Shown: one piece after another, positions 17,379 through 26,633 of the stretch
Position numbering within the stretch: the first letter of the stretch is position 1
Layout of the letters: each line of letters begins with the position of its first letter
NCBI GenBank assembly: GCA_038328575.1
Contig: JBBQMD010000007.1
Coordinates: forward strand, 1-64,000
Direction of reading: 5' to 3'
DNA length: 64,000 nt
Source: JACVCS01 sp038328575
GTDB lineage: Bacteria > Planctomycetota > Phycisphaerae > Phycisphaerales > UBA1924
Notes under the pieces: generated by a model
Database searches by the model: none
Told to the model about the DNA's origin: nothing
Seen by the model: the letters and a program-made list of their open reading frames with translations, nothing else
Made by a program: the position numbers and the translations under genes

Positions 17379-18437
17379 ATGAATGTCCTGGTCACCGGCG
17401 GTGCGGGATACATCGGCTCGCACGCGGCTTTGGCCCTGCTTCGCGCGGGACATAACGTGCTGATCGTGGACGATCTGTCGCGCGGGCGGATGGGGGCGGT
17501 GCAGGCCATCAGGGCGGCTCTCGGACCTTCCGGTGCCGAAAGGCTGACGTTTCTTAGGGCGGATATCGCGGACACTGAGGCTTTGACGCGAGCCATGGCC
17601 GAGCACGAGACGGACAGCGTCTTGCACTTCGCGGCCCTTGCCTACGTCGGCGAGAGCGTTTTGGAGCCGCTGAAGTACTACCGCACGAACGTGGGCGGGT
17701 CGATTTCGCTGATCACGGCCGCGGTGAGCGTGGGCGTGCGGCGGTTCATTTTTTCGTCAACGACCGCGACGTATGGCGAGCCTTTGATCGGACAGGTGCC
17801 GATTCGCGAGTCGCACCCGCAGAGCCCGATCAATCCGTACGGCGCGAGCAAGCTCGCGGTCGAGCGGATTCTGCGCGATGTCAGCGAGAGCCAGCGCCGC
17901 ACGGGGCACGAGCCGCCGATGGCGTTTGCCTGCCTGCGATACTTCAACGTCGCGGGGTGTGACCGCACGGGCACACTGGGCGAGGATCACACACCCGAGA
18001 CGCACTTGATTCCGCTGGCGATTGGCTGCATCCTGAAGACGCAGCCCTCAATCGACCACACGCTCAAGATCTTTGGACGCGACTACCCGACGCCTGACGG
18101 CACCTGCATCCGCGATTACATTCACGTTGATGACCTCGTGAACGCTCACCTGCGCGTGCTCACGGCGCTAGAGCCGGGCGATCAGCGGATTTACAACCTT
18201 GGGCTTGGGCGCGGCGTGAGCGTTGAGGAAATCCTGGGCGCGATCCGTCGCGTGACGGGGGAGAGCGTGCGGACTGTTGACGGCCCTCGCCGGCCGGGCG
18301 ACCCCGCGCTGCTGTTTGCCGACCCAACAAAGATCAAACATGAGCTCGGGTGGGTCGCGCAGGTGCAGTCGCTGGAAGACATCATCGCGTCGGCGTGGGC
18401 GTGGATGCGGCGGAACCCGGGCGGGTATGGCGAGTAG
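17379..18437 (+). CDS. galE: UDP-glucose 4-epimerase
   Basis: A 352-residue extended SDR with the N-terminal GGAGYIGS NAD-binding motif, the catalytic Thr (FSSTTATYG, T128) and YGASK (Y154, K158), plus the GalE tail segments TPDGTCIRDYIHVDDL, NLGLGRG and RRPGDPA. It interconverts UDP-glucose and UDP-galactose in the cytoplasm and supplies galactose for cell-surface glycans. Its length is typical. TACCAT (17367-17372) ends exactly 6 nt before the ATG with no Shine-Dalgarno sequence, suggesting a leaderless message and supporting this start. It stands alone rather than in the glycan island at 38-48 kb. Confidence 0.94.
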   Translation: MNVLVTGGAGYIGSHAALALLRAGHNVLIVDDLSRGRMGAVQAIRAALGPSGAERLTFLRADIADTEALTRAMAEHETDSVLHFAALAYVGESVLEPLKYYRTNVGGSISLITAAVSVGVRRFIFSSTTATYGEPLIGQVPIRESHPQSPINPYGASKLAVERILRDVSESQRRTGHEPPMAFACLRYFNVAGCDRTGTLGEDHTPETHLIPLAIGCILKTQPSIDHTLKIFGRDYPTPDGTCIRDYIHVDDLVNAHLRVLTALEPGDQRIYNLGLGRGVSVEEILGAIRRVTGESVRTVDGPRRPGDPALLFADPTKIKHELGWVAQVQSLEDIIASAWAWMRRNPGGYGE

Positions 18438-18525
18438 GCTGGTGTAGCGCGTATTTGGGGAACGGGTGGAGTACGCCGCCGGGGGGCGTGGTACCGGTAT
18501 ACTTCGGTGTCGACATCGACGATCT

Positions 18526-19938
18526 ATGCGATGTTTCCGAGTCAACGCGGCTGAGATTTGTAACGCCGCCAGCGTGTTCGCGGCGGCGGCGGTGGCGTTT
18601 GGGATGACGTTGCCGGTGCGCGGGGAGTTGCCGCTGCGGGTGCAGGGTGGGCTGTCGCCGGTGCTGATGCCGGCGGAGGCGTGGGAGAAGACGGGCGCGG
18701 CGGCACGCGAGTTGTCACTGGTGGTGGCGGATTTGGGGAGCGTGGAGTACGCGACGCGGGATCGGGCTTCGACGGAGCTTTTGAGCCGCGGGGATGTGAC
18801 GCTGGAGTCGCTCGGGCTCTTGATGAGGCAGCCGGGGCTGTCGATGGAGGCGAAGTCGCGTTTGCTGGGGGCGGCAAAGGAGATCTTTCTGCGGATGCCG
18901 CGCGGCGCGTTGGGTGTGCAGTTTGGGATGGGGCAGTTGGTTGGCGGGCGGGTGAGCTCGGGGCTGACGATCTCGCGATTGATTCCGGGTTTTCCGAGTT
19001 CCAAGACGCTGCGCGTGGGCGATGAGATTGTCGCGGTGAACTCGATCCAGGTGCAAACCACATCGACATTCAACCCGGACATAACGGCGCTGCGGCCGCA
19101 CGTGATCGCACGCGACCCGGGCGCGGTGGTGCGGGTGACGGTCCGGCGGCCCAAGGGGGAGGCACCGGCGAACGGGTGGATGCCAGCGGGTTTCGAGAGC
19201 GAGACGGTGACGGTGGATGTCGAGCTGGGGGCGTTTGACAACTTGCAGCGGAACAACCCGCAGTTCGGGGACTTTTTGTCGGCGAGTCAACTGGCGCTGG
19301 CGTGGACGATCCGCCAGACGGACTTGCTGGGGCAAATGCCGGTGGCGGGAGAAAATCTGGCGATCTTGCAGCTCAGCAAGGACGTCGGGTTTTCGGTAAA
19401 CCAGGCGCCGCGCGTGGCGTTGGGTGGCGAGGCGAACGAGGGGCGGCCGTCGGAGCGTGATCCGCGTCAGAATCTAGCGCGCGACGGCGGCAACATGCGC
19501 GGGTTTGGGAACCTGAGGCAGGGCGGTGGGATGGCCGTCGGGCAGGGGTTCGCGGGGATGCAGGGCAATGGGCAGGGGCGCTGGCAGATTCAGGTGATCG
19601 ATCCCGCGCTGGGGCCGGGGATCGCACCATTGCCGATTCCAGATCTAAAGTTGGACTTGGGCAACGCGGATCCGGCGCGTCAGATTCTGCCGGAGCGGGC
19701 GGTACGCCGGACGGTTCGCGAGCAGATCGTGTCGCTCACTGTGGCTCGCGAGGCGCAGCTAGCGCTGGTTCGCGAGCTGAAGCGCGCGATCGGCGAGCTC
19801 GGCGAAGAGCCGGACCCAGACGCACTGCTGAAGCAGTTGACGGTGCAGATTAGCGAGATCAGCCAGAAGGTGGGCCAGATCGATCAGGAGCTGAAGCGCC
19901 TGAGGTTTGAAGCGGGCGACGATGCCAAGGCCCCGTAA
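18526..19938 (+). CDS. Secreted PDZ-domain protein with C-terminal coiled coil
   Basis: A 470-residue protein. The start at 18526 gives an N-terminal hydrophobic signal-like stretch (VFAAAAVAFGMTLPVRGE). Residues about 60-120 look helical, and a PDZ-like domain follows (GRVSSGLTISRLIPGFPSSKTLRVGDEIVAVNSI). A Gly/Asn/Met-rich low-complexity linker lies at about 325-370, and the last about 80 residues are predicted coiled coil with E, Q and K heptads. There is no protease core. TATACT at about 18497 is a plausible -10 box. The function is unknown; a scaffold or chaperone-like role in the periplasm is a guess. Confidence 0.72.
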   Translation: MRCFRVNAAEICNAASVFAAAAVAFGMTLPVRGELPLRVQGGLSPVLMPAEAWEKTGAAARELSLVVADLGSVEYATRDRASTELLSRGDVTLESLGLLMRQPGLSMEAKSRLLGAAKEIFLRMPRGALGVQFGMGQLVGGRVSSGLTISRLIPGFPSSKTLRVGDEIVAVNSIQVQTTSTFNPDITALRPHVIARDPGAVVRVTVRRPKGEAPANGWMPAGFESETVTVDVELGAFDNLQRNNPQFGDFLSASQLALAWTIRQTDLLGQMPVAGENLAILQLSKDVGFSVNQAPRVALGGEANEGRPSERDPRQNLARDGGNMRGFGNLRQGGGMAVGQGFAGMQGNGQGRWQIQVIDPALGPGIAPLPIPDLKLDLGNADPARQILPERAVRRTVREQIVSLTVAREAQLALVRELKRAIGELGEEPDPDALLKQLTVQISEISQKVGQIDQELKRLRFEAGDDAKAP

Positions 19939-20099
19939 CAAGTTAGAAGTTTCTAGCAGATGCTGGGCCGGGATTTCGCGGTGCCATGGCGAGCCGCTAC
20001 AGCTGGATTAAGCGATCCGGAAGGTGTGGACGGTTCCCTAGCTGGGTGGATATGCCTACCAAACCTGGTCAGTGGTGATTTCAACCGCAATAGGGTGCG

Positions 20100-22526
20100 A
20101 TGGTCCAGTCCATGAACGCGGCTTCATACGCGTTCGAAGGACCTTCGCTCATGTGTTTTCGAACTCGAAATGTGTTTGCGCTCCCGCTCGCGGCGGTGGC
20201 TTCGTCGATCAGCGTGCTGGTGGCGTGGCTGTGGTCGATGCAAACGATGTGGGCGACGCTGATCGCGATGTCGGTGGGGAGTCTGATGTTCGTGGTGCTG
20301 GCGTTGAAGGGGCGGTTTGACGGAGCGAAGAACAAGCGGCAGCCCGAGCCGCCGCTGGCGAGCGCCGCGGGCGTGCGCCTGCCGCTGGGCGTTGATGTGG
20401 ATCGACTCAAGGCGCTGCAGGAGGCGCTGGCGGAGCAGAACACGCGGATGCACATCGCGGTGCGGGCGGCGGGCGCGGGGGTGTGGGATTGGGACCTGAT
20501 CAGCGAACAGATCCAGTGGAGCGATATAGCGCTTGAGATCTTTGGGATCGAGCCGGGCGTCGCGGTGACGCCGGACCTTTGGCGCTCGCGTGTGTTTGAG
20601 GACGATCTGCCGCTGGCTGATACGCTGATGCAGGAAGCTATCGAGTCGGGCTCGCAGTTTGACGTGAGCTTCCGGATCCGGCGCGAATGGGAGCTGCGCT
20701 GGGTGCAAGTACACGCGACGGTGATGCGCGACACGGCGGGCCAAGCGGTGCGGGTGGTTGGCGTGTACATCGACATCACCTCGCGGGTGACGGCGGACGA
20801 CCACCGGCGCGAGATCGCGCGTCGCTTGCAGAAGGTGGCCCAGCATCTGCCCGGATTCGTGTTCCAGTTCCGGGTCGGTCCGGACGGCGTGTCGTCGTTT
20901 CCCTATGCCAGCGCGGGCATTCAAGAGGTGTATGGATGCACGCCGGCGCAGGCGGCGATGGACGCCTCGCTGATCTTCGAGATCATGCACCCCAGCGACC
21001 TGGCGAAGCTGCACTCATCGATCCGCGAGTCGGCGGCGACGCTGAGCCATTGGAAGCTGGAGTACCGCGTCAAGCGTGCGGGCGGCGGCTATCGGTGGCT
21101 GATGGGCAGCTCGGTGCCCGAGCGCGAGGCCAACGGCGGCACGCTGTGGCACGGGTTCATCACGGATATCACTGAGTCGCGTCAGCGTATGGAGGAGCTT
21201 GCGCACGCTCGCGAGGCGGCGGACGCTGCGAGCAAGGCCAAGAGCGAGTTCCTGGCGAACATGTCGCACGAACTTCGCACGCCGATGACCGCGATCCTGG
21301 GGTTTGTGGAACTGCTGGATGAGTCGGGCACCAACGCCGCGACGCGCTCGGACTATGTACACACGATCAAGCGGAACAGCGAGCACCTGATCACGATCAT
21401 CAATGACATCCTGGATCTGTCGAAGATCGAGGCGGGGAAGATGGCGCTCGAGCCAGCGAACGTAGACCCGGTAAAGGTGACTGCGGACGTGTGCGCGATC
21501 ATGGGCTTCCGGGCGAGGAGCAAGAAGATTGAACTGACGCTGGATCATGACCGCCCGCTGCCGCGAACGATCCGGACGGACGGGCTGCGGCTGCGGCAAA
21601 TCCTGATCAACCTGATCGGCAACGCGGTGAAGTTCACCGATGCGGGCGCGGTGGGGGTTCGGATTCGCTTCGATCAGGCCGAGCAGGGTTTGAACACGCT
21701 GGTGATCTCTGTGCAGGACACGGGGATCGGTATCGAGAGCCACGTGTTGCCCACGCTTTTCACTGCGTTTCAGCAGGCCGACAGCTCGACGACGCGGCGA
21801 TTTGGCGGAACGGGCCTGGGGCTTCAGATCAGCAAGCGGCTGGCGGAGATGCTGGGGGGCAATATTCGTGTGACATCAGCGCTTGGTCAGGGGAGCGAGT
21901 TCTGCGTTTCGCTGCCGCTGACCGAGCTTGAGTGCTCGAACGTGGTACAGCGGTTGCCGGGGCGGCCGGATTTGCAGTGGCCCGCGCCGCCTCTGAAGGC
22001 GATCGCGACGGTTGTGCGGGTGGGCGACGGCGTTGGAGCGTCAGTGGAGGGCAACGGGCTAGCGCGCGAGCTGGCGCTCTCGGGTCAGCGAGTGCTGCTG
22101 GCTGAGGACGGGCTGGATAATCAGCGGCTGATCTCGTTTCACTTGCGCAAGGCCGGGGCGGAGGTACACATCGTGGCCACCGGGCTGGCGGCGCTCGAGT
22201 CGCTGGAGAAGACGGGCACGCCGCAGACGCCGGGGTTTCATCTGGTGGTGATGGACATGCAGATGCCGGAGCTGGATGGCTATGGCGCGACGCGCCAGCT
22301 GCGGCGCGATCAGTGGCGCGTCCCGGTGATTGCGCTGACTGCGCACGCGATGCAAGGCGATCGCGAGAAGTGCCTCGCGGCGGGGTGTGATGATTACACG
22401 ACGAAGCCGATCGATCGCGCGGCGCTGGTTGCGCTTTGTGCCAGTGTGATTGAGATGCACGCTCGGGCCATCTCGCCCGGCGCACCGGGAGTTGAGGGCG
22501 CGGGGCCAGTGCTTCGGGCAGCCTGA
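20100..22526 (+). CDS. Hybrid sensor histidine kinase with receiver domain
   Basis: The 808 residues contain two membrane segments (about 26-46 and 49-69), two PAS domains (about 112-232 and 243-362), a HisKA domain with FLANMSHELRTPM (phospho-His390), and a HATPase domain (N-box LINLIGNAVKFT, GTGLGLQISK). A C-terminal receiver has acceptor D719 in LVVMDMQMPELDG. The receiver suggests an internal phosphorelay to an HPt protein; none is encoded nearby. The PAS pair may sense redox or small ligands. The start is uncertain: ATG at 20112 is an alternative. TAGGGT lies just upstream. Confidence 0.9.
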   Translation: MVQSMNAASYAFEGPSLMCFRTRNVFALPLAAVASSISVLVAWLWSMQTMWATLIAMSVGSLMFVVLALKGRFDGAKNKRQPEPPLASAAGVRLPLGVDVDRLKALQEALAEQNTRMHIAVRAAGAGVWDWDLISEQIQWSDIALEIFGIEPGVAVTPDLWRSRVFEDDLPLADTLMQEAIESGSQFDVSFRIRREWELRWVQVHATVMRDTAGQAVRVVGVYIDITSRVTADDHRREIARRLQKVAQHLPGFVFQFRVGPDGVSSFPYASAGIQEVYGCTPAQAAMDASLIFEIMHPSDLAKLHSSIRESAATLSHWKLEYRVKRAGGGYRWLMGSSVPEREANGGTLWHGFITDITESRQRMEELAHAREAADAASKAKSEFLANMSHELRTPMTAILGFVELLDESGTNAATRSDYVHTIKRNSEHLITIINDILDLSKIEAGKMALEPANVDPVKVTADVCAIMGFRARSKKIELTLDHDRPLPRTIRTDGLRLRQILINLIGNAVKFTDAGAVGVRIRFDQAEQGLNTLVISVQDTGIGIESHVLPTLFTAFQQADSSTTRRFGGTGLGLQISKRLAEMLGGNIRVTSALGQGSEFCVSLPLTELECSNVVQRLPGRPDLQWPAPPLKAIATVVRVGDGVGASVEGNGLARELALSGQRVLLAEDGLDNQRLISFHLRKAGAEVHIVATGLAALESLEKTGTPQTPGFHLVVMDMQMPELDGYGATRQLRRDQWRVPVIALTAHAMQGDREKCLAAGCDDYTTKPIDRAALVALCASVIEMHARAISPGAPGVEGAGPVLRAA

Positions 22527-22677
22527 GCGAGCCGGCGGGGCGGTCGGAACACATACGGTCTTTGGGCGGACGCGCGGCGTCGGGGGGCAGCAAATCGCGC
22601 AGAACTTTTGGTTGTGGACGTCGCACTCACAGCGTCCGGTGCCCGATACTGTTTTGCCAGCGCCGGTGCGCTGTCCT

Positions 22678-23610
22678 ATGCGATTGAGCTCTAAACATCT
22701 TGGTGGCGTGGCTTTGGCGATCGCCCTTGCCGGTGGGTCGCCGTGGGCGTTTGCGGCCGGGAGCGAGGATCCGCCGGCGCCCAGCGCGCCGACCATGCCG
22801 GCCGCGGCAAAGCCGGAGGCGGACGGGCCGGGAGTTGGCGCGGGCGTGATGGCAGAGACCGGAGACGAGCGAGCGGTTGCGCCGAAGCAGGCTCGGCGCG
22901 CGGCCGCGCCGGGAGCGATCATCCCGGCGGCGGCGGGTATCTCGACTCGGGCGCGTACGGTGACACCGGTAAGTTCGCAGACGCACCTGCGGATTTCTGA
23001 TCTGCGACGCGTGAAGCCGGGCACGGGTGACGTTTCGCCCCTGGACGCAAAGCTGGACGTGCGCGACAACGATCTGCGGATTCCGAACAACTTTGGCGGG
23101 GTGTATCAGATACCCGCAGACGCTCCAACGCCGTACGCCGGCTGGTTCGTGCGCATCTCGGGTGGGGTGTGGGCGGTGTTCCCGCAGTCGACGTATCGGC
23201 GGACAAAGAAGGGCGTGACGGAGACGGTGCCGCCGGGCACAAAGTATTTCGTGGGGGGAGTGCCGATCGATGCGATGCGCGCGGCGGTGTTGGGCGGTGG
23301 TGGTGGTGGAGGGGGCTCGGAGCGGCTCGACGCGCGCGAGGACAACGCGCTGCAGAGCGTGCCGGTGGATGGCAGCCTGCCGATCATGACGCGCGCGGAT
23401 TCGATGAGCTTTGTCGATGCCGTGGGCGGGGGGAGGGACGTGAACACGGTGATTGTCAGCGCGGGTGACCTTGAATCGTCCCGCCTTGCGTGGAGCCAGG
23501 GGACCGAGCGCTGGATCAGCGACACGGGCTATCGGTCGCGCCGGCTGGGCGAACTGCTGGGCAGGGCCGGGCGGGCGCCCGGGTTCTCGGGCGACGCGAA
23601 GCCGGAGTGA
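22678..23610 (+). CDS. Secreted hypothetical protein
   Basis: A 310-residue protein with a clear signal peptide (hydrophobic 8-23, then AFAAGSEDPP). The mature part starts with an Ala/Pro-rich stretch. It continues with a conserved-looking segment around IPNNFGGVYQIPADAPTPYAGWFVR, a glycine run (GGGGGGGG) and a C-terminal SRRLGELLGRAGRAPG. I do not recognise a family. GATACT, about 30 nt upstream, is a plausible -10. It sits between the hybrid kinase and a SpoIIE phosphatase, both regulators, but no functional link can be seen. Confidence 0.65.
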   Translation: MRLSSKHLGGVALAIALAGGSPWAFAAGSEDPPAPSAPTMPAAAKPEADGPGVGAGVMAETGDERAVAPKQARRAAAPGAIIPAAAGISTRARTVTPVSSQTHLRISDLRRVKPGTGDVSPLDAKLDVRDNDLRIPNNFGGVYQIPADAPTPYAGWFVRISGGVWAVFPQSTYRRTKKGVTETVPPGTKYFVGGVPIDAMRAAVLGGGGGGGGSERLDAREDNALQSVPVDGSLPIMTRADSMSFVDAVGGGRDVNTVIVSAGDLESSRLAWSQGTERWISDTGYRSRRLGELLGRAGRAPGFSGDAKPE

Positions 23611-23698
23611 GCGGGGCGCGGGAGCGCGGATCAACTCGTAGACATGGTGCGTCGATGGACGGTGGACCGCTCTGGCAGGGCGGTCAGGGGCCGTCATC

Positions 23699-25090
23699 TT
23701 GCGACAGCATGCTTCAAAGGTCGTGCGCGATTCGAGCGGTTTGAGTGCGTCGGGCGCTGGCGCGCCGGAGGCGAAGGGAGTGGGGTTGCTGGTCGCGGTG
23801 TGCGCGTCATTGCGCGAGCACACGACTCGGGCGTGGTGGGGGGAACTGGCGAGTCATTGGCCATTGTGTAATCAAGCACCTGGGCGTGTGAACGCGTGCT
23901 CGATTGATGACGTGGTGGAGCGGGCCGGCGCGCCGCAAGACCTGCGCGACGCGGGCGCGGTGTTGATCGTGGCCTCGGCGAGCACGGCGCGGGCGACGCT
24001 CTTGCGGTGTGTGAACGCGGTGCGCGAGGCCGGGCGGCCGGGCGTGGTGGTGCTCGCGACGAGCGACGCGGCGCTGATTGAGCGGCTGGGGGGCGCGGCG
24101 AACGCGCGAGGTGCGCACGGCGCGGGGCACGCGGGGATCATCGTGCTGGTGGGACGGCCGGATGTTCACGCGGTGTGCGGTGTGCTGGCGGGGATGTGCT
24201 CGCTGGCGGAGCCGTTGCGAAGGCTGGAGCAGGAAGTCGAACTGGCGACCGCGACGCAGCAGAGCGCGCGCCGGTGGATCCGGCGGGTGGATGACGAGCT
24301 GCACTTGGCGGCGAAGATGCAGCGGGAGTTGCTGCCTGCGCAGATGCCGTCGCTGGGGTGCTTTACGTCGGCGGCGTTGTTCAAGCCGCTGTGGCACGTG
24401 TCGGGTGACGTGTATCGCGCGTGGCGGCTGGACGAGACGCACATGGGATTCATGATCGCCGACGCGATGGGGCATGGCGTGCGGGCGGCGATGGCGACGA
24501 TGATCCTGGCGCATGAGCTGGTGCTCAAGGACACCAGCGCGCACGGGTATCGTTTGATCCCGCCGAGCGAGGCCCTGGCGAGACTGAATGAGCAGATGAT
24601 CTCGCACCCATCGGAGGCGATGCGGTTCGCGTCGGCGTTGTGCGGGATTGCGGATTGCGCGACTGGCGAGGTGCATCTGGCCGCGGCCGGGCACCCGCAC
24701 CCGCTGCTGGCCTCGCCGGATGGGAGCGTGGTGAAGTTTGAGCTCGACGGGCCGGTGCTGGGCGTGTTTGACGGGGCGGAGTTTGCGCAGAGCACGATCC
24801 GGCTGACGCCCGGGCAGATGCTGGTGATGTACACCGATGGAGCGGAGGATGCGCTGCCGACGCCGCCGCGCAATGTCGAGGGGGGCGGGCGCGTGCATGT
24901 CGACAAGTGTGATCTGATGTGCCACGCGCTTGCGCAGTGTCTGCGAGACCACGCGAGCGTCTCGACGCACGAGCGGTTGCTGGCGTTCGGCGCAATGCTG
25001 GACTCGCTGGCGGGCTCACTGCACCGCGCCGATGACGTGACTCTGCTGGCGCTGCAGCGTCGCCCGACGGGCGACGGCGGTGGGGCTTAG
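23699..25090 (+). CDS. SpoIIE-type phosphatase with receiver-like N-terminus
   Basis: Up to 463 residues. The N-terminal part (about 60-170) looks like a degenerate receiver fold (GAVLIVASAS, PGVVVLATSDA, AGIIVLVGRPD) without an obvious phospho-acceptor Asp. A helix then leads to the phosphatase domain LHLAAKMQRELLPAQMP. SGDVYRAW replaces the usual GGDFYD, and IADAMGHGVRAA, MYTDGAEDA and RADDVTLLAL follow. The metal-binding Asp residues remain, so activity is likely. The start is uncertain: the earliest is a TTG at 23699, and GTG codons downstream are possible. Its stop overlaps that of trmD by two bases (convergent). Confidence 0.82.
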   Translation: MRQHASKVVRDSSGLSASGAGAPEAKGVGLLVAVCASLREHTTRAWWGELASHWPLCNQAPGRVNACSIDDVVERAGAPQDLRDAGAVLIVASASTARATLLRCVNAVREAGRPGVVVLATSDAALIERLGGAANARGAHGAGHAGIIVLVGRPDVHAVCGVLAGMCSLAEPLRRLEQEVELATATQQSARRWIRRVDDELHLAAKMQRELLPAQMPSLGCFTSAALFKPLWHVSGDVYRAWRLDETHMGFMIADAMGHGVRAAMATMILAHELVLKDTSAHGYRLIPPSEALARLNEQMISHPSEAMRFASALCGIADCATGEVHLAAAGHPHPLLASPDGSVVKFELDGPVLGVFDGAEFAQSTIRLTPGQMLVMYTDGAEDALPTPPRNVEGGGRVHVDKCDLMCHALAQCLRDHASVSTHERLLAFGAMLDSLAGSLHRADDVTLLALQRRPTGDGGGA

Positions 25091-25854
25091 TCGTTGAGAA
25101 GATCCGGGCGGCGTGCGCGGGTCCGCTCCAGGCGCTGGGCGAGGCGCCAGCGTTCAACCGCTTCGTGATTGCCAGAGAGCAACACGTCGGGAACTTCACG
25201 CCCGCGCCAGACGCGGGGCTTGGTGTAGTGCGGACAGTCAAGCAGGCGGGTGTCGGGCGGGATCTCGAGGCGGTCGCGCTTGGGCGTTTGTGGGCCGCCT
25301 AGGAAGCTGGAGGCGATGCCGAAGGAATCTTGCTGAGCCGAGAGTTCGTCGCCCAGCGCGCCGGGGATGAGGCGGGCCACGGCGTCGATGAGGAGGATGG
25401 CGGCCAGCTCGCCAGAGCTGAGCACGAAGTCGCCGATGGAGAGTTCGCGCGCGGCGAGCTCGTCGATGACGCGCTCGTCAATGCCCTCGTAGTGGCCGGC
25501 GATGATGAGCAGGCGCGGGGCGCGGGCGAGGGATTCGACGATCGGCTGCGTGAGGCGCTCGCCCTGCGGCGTCATGAGCAGGCGCGTCGCGGGGCGCGAG
25601 TCCAGCGCTTCGACCGCGATCACGCTGTCGTAGACGGGTTGGCAGGCCATGACCATGCCCGGGCCGCCGCCGAAGGGCCGGTCGTCAGTCTTCTGGTGCT
25701 TGTCGGTGGTGAAGGAGCGGATGTCGGTAGCGTGCCAATCGATGAGCCCGGCGGCGCGGGCGCGGGCGGGCATGCTGAGGTTGAGGGCGCCGCCGGGCAG
25801 GGCGGGGTCAAACATCTGGGGGAAGGTGGTCAGGATGTCGACGCGAAGGGGCAT
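25087..25854 (-). CDS. trmD: tRNA (guanine37-N1)-methyltransferase
   Basis: A 255-residue SPOUT methyltransferase: MPLRVDILTTFPQMFD at the N-terminus, DDRPFGGGPGMVM, and the trefoil-knot segments IIAGHYEGIDERV and SIGDFVLSSGELAAI. It methylates G37 of tRNAs reading CNN codons and prevents +1 frameshifting. It lies downstream of rpsP on the same strand, separated by 150 bp with a terminator hairpin. The usual rimM is absent between them and no rplS follows. Confidence 0.95.
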   Translation of the reverse strand: MPLRVDILTTFPQMFDPALPGGALNLSMPARARAAGLIDWHATDIRSFTTDKHQKTDDRPFGGGPGMVMACQPVYDSVIAVEALDSRPATRLLMTPQGERLTQPIVESLARAPRLLIIAGHYEGIDERVIDELAARELSIGDFVLSSGELAAILLIDAVARLIPGALGDELSAQQDSFGIASSFLGGPQTPKRDRLEIPPDTRLLDCPHYTKPRVWRGREVPDVLLSGNHEAVERWRLAQRLERTRARRPDLLND

Positions 25855-25937
25855 TGGGGGATTGGTGGCGTTCGAGGCAAGCTTGAGGTGAGCGTACGAC
25901 GAGGTCGTTCAGGGCGGTGAGACGGTGTCAGCCTTGC

Positions 25938-25972
25938 CAAAAACAAACAAGCCCGCCAGAGCGGCGGGCCTG
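25938..25972 (-). terminator. Rho-independent terminator after rpsP
   Basis: On the minus strand, GCCCGCC-gctct-GGCGGGC is followed by TTGTTTGTTTTT. It lies 33 bp after the rpsP stop and before trmD. It is the clearest intrinsic terminator in the window. It would end rpsP messages or partly attenuate trmD. Confidence 0.85.
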
Positions 25973-26004
25973 TGATGAGGTCAATGGGTAAGCCCGGGCT
26001 CGAT

Positions 26005-26364
26005 TCAGCCCTTGGCTTCTTCCTTCTTCTTGGGCTGGGCGGCGATCGCGGCCCGCTTCTCAGCGCCCTTCTTGGAGGCATCGGCGCGCTCGGCGACCTG
26101 GGCCTTCCAAGCGTCCTGATTCAAGACGTTGTTCTTGGCGAGCATGTCGCGGACGGTGTCCGAGGGCTGAGCGCCGACGCTCAGCCAGTGCTTGATGCGA
26201 TCGATCTTGAGCTCGATGTCCTTCTCGCCCTTGGCGGCGACCGGGTTGTACCAGCCGAGACTCTCGAGGACGACGCCGTCACGCTTGACGCGGCTGTCCA
26301 CGGCGGAAATGCGATAGAACGGACGGTGCGGACGACCAATGCGGCTCATGCGAATACGGACCAC
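26005..26364 (-). CDS. rpsP: 30S ribosomal protein S16
   Basis: A 119-residue protein beginning VRIRMSRIGRPHRPFYRISAVDSR, the typical S16 start, with ESLGWYNP and IDRIKHWLSVGAQPSDTVR downstream. The C-terminus is a Lys/Ala-rich tail longer than in E. coli (82 residues), common in this phylum. The start codon is GTG, with GGAG about 7 nt upstream. A strong terminator follows. A binding role in the 30S body is established for the family. Confidence 0.95.
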   Translation of the reverse strand: MVRIRMSRIGRPHRPFYRISAVDSRVKRDGVVLESLGWYNPVAAKGEKDIELKIDRIKHWLSVGAQPSDTVRDMLAKNNVLNQDAWKAQVAERADASKKGAEKRAAIAAQPKKKEEAKG

Positions 26365-26633
26365 GCGCGATCTCCAATCTGACCCGGTGCTGGTTGCGAA
26401 GGCCGGAACGGTCCCGGCGCCCGGTTTCGGGCCTCAACAATAGCCCGGACGAGGGCGTGGGTCGAGTGGGGAGGGGGATGAGAAGTGGCAAAGTGGCAAA
26501 GTGGCAAGGTGGCAAGGTGGCAAAGCTCACGGCCTCGAGTTCCGGCTCTAGTGCCCAGTTCCACCAAATGGAACCGGCTCAATTGGCCTAATTTTGAGGC
26601 GGCCGCGCGAGATCCTTCCGTGCGAGTACTCGC
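26365..26633. other. Intergenic region upstream of rpsP
   Basis: About 270 bp with no recognisable gene. It contains the rpsP leader, the AGTGGCAA octamer array and a stretch that serves as the 3' region of the lipoprotein gene on the minus strand. Confidence 0.4.
26484..26525. repeat. Tandem octamer array, 5 x AGTGGCAA
   Basis: Five head-to-tail 8-bp units: AGTGGCAA three times (26484-26507), then GGTGGCAA twice (26508-26523). The unit matches, in inverse orientation, the CACTTCGC array at about 63771-63860, so the same repeat family occurs 37 kb away. No hairpin or coding function is apparent. Confidence 0.9.

Noticed and set aside
26484..26525. CRISPR-like direct repeats
   Set aside because: The unit is 8 bp with no spacers, and no cas genes are nearby; the same holds for 63771-63860.
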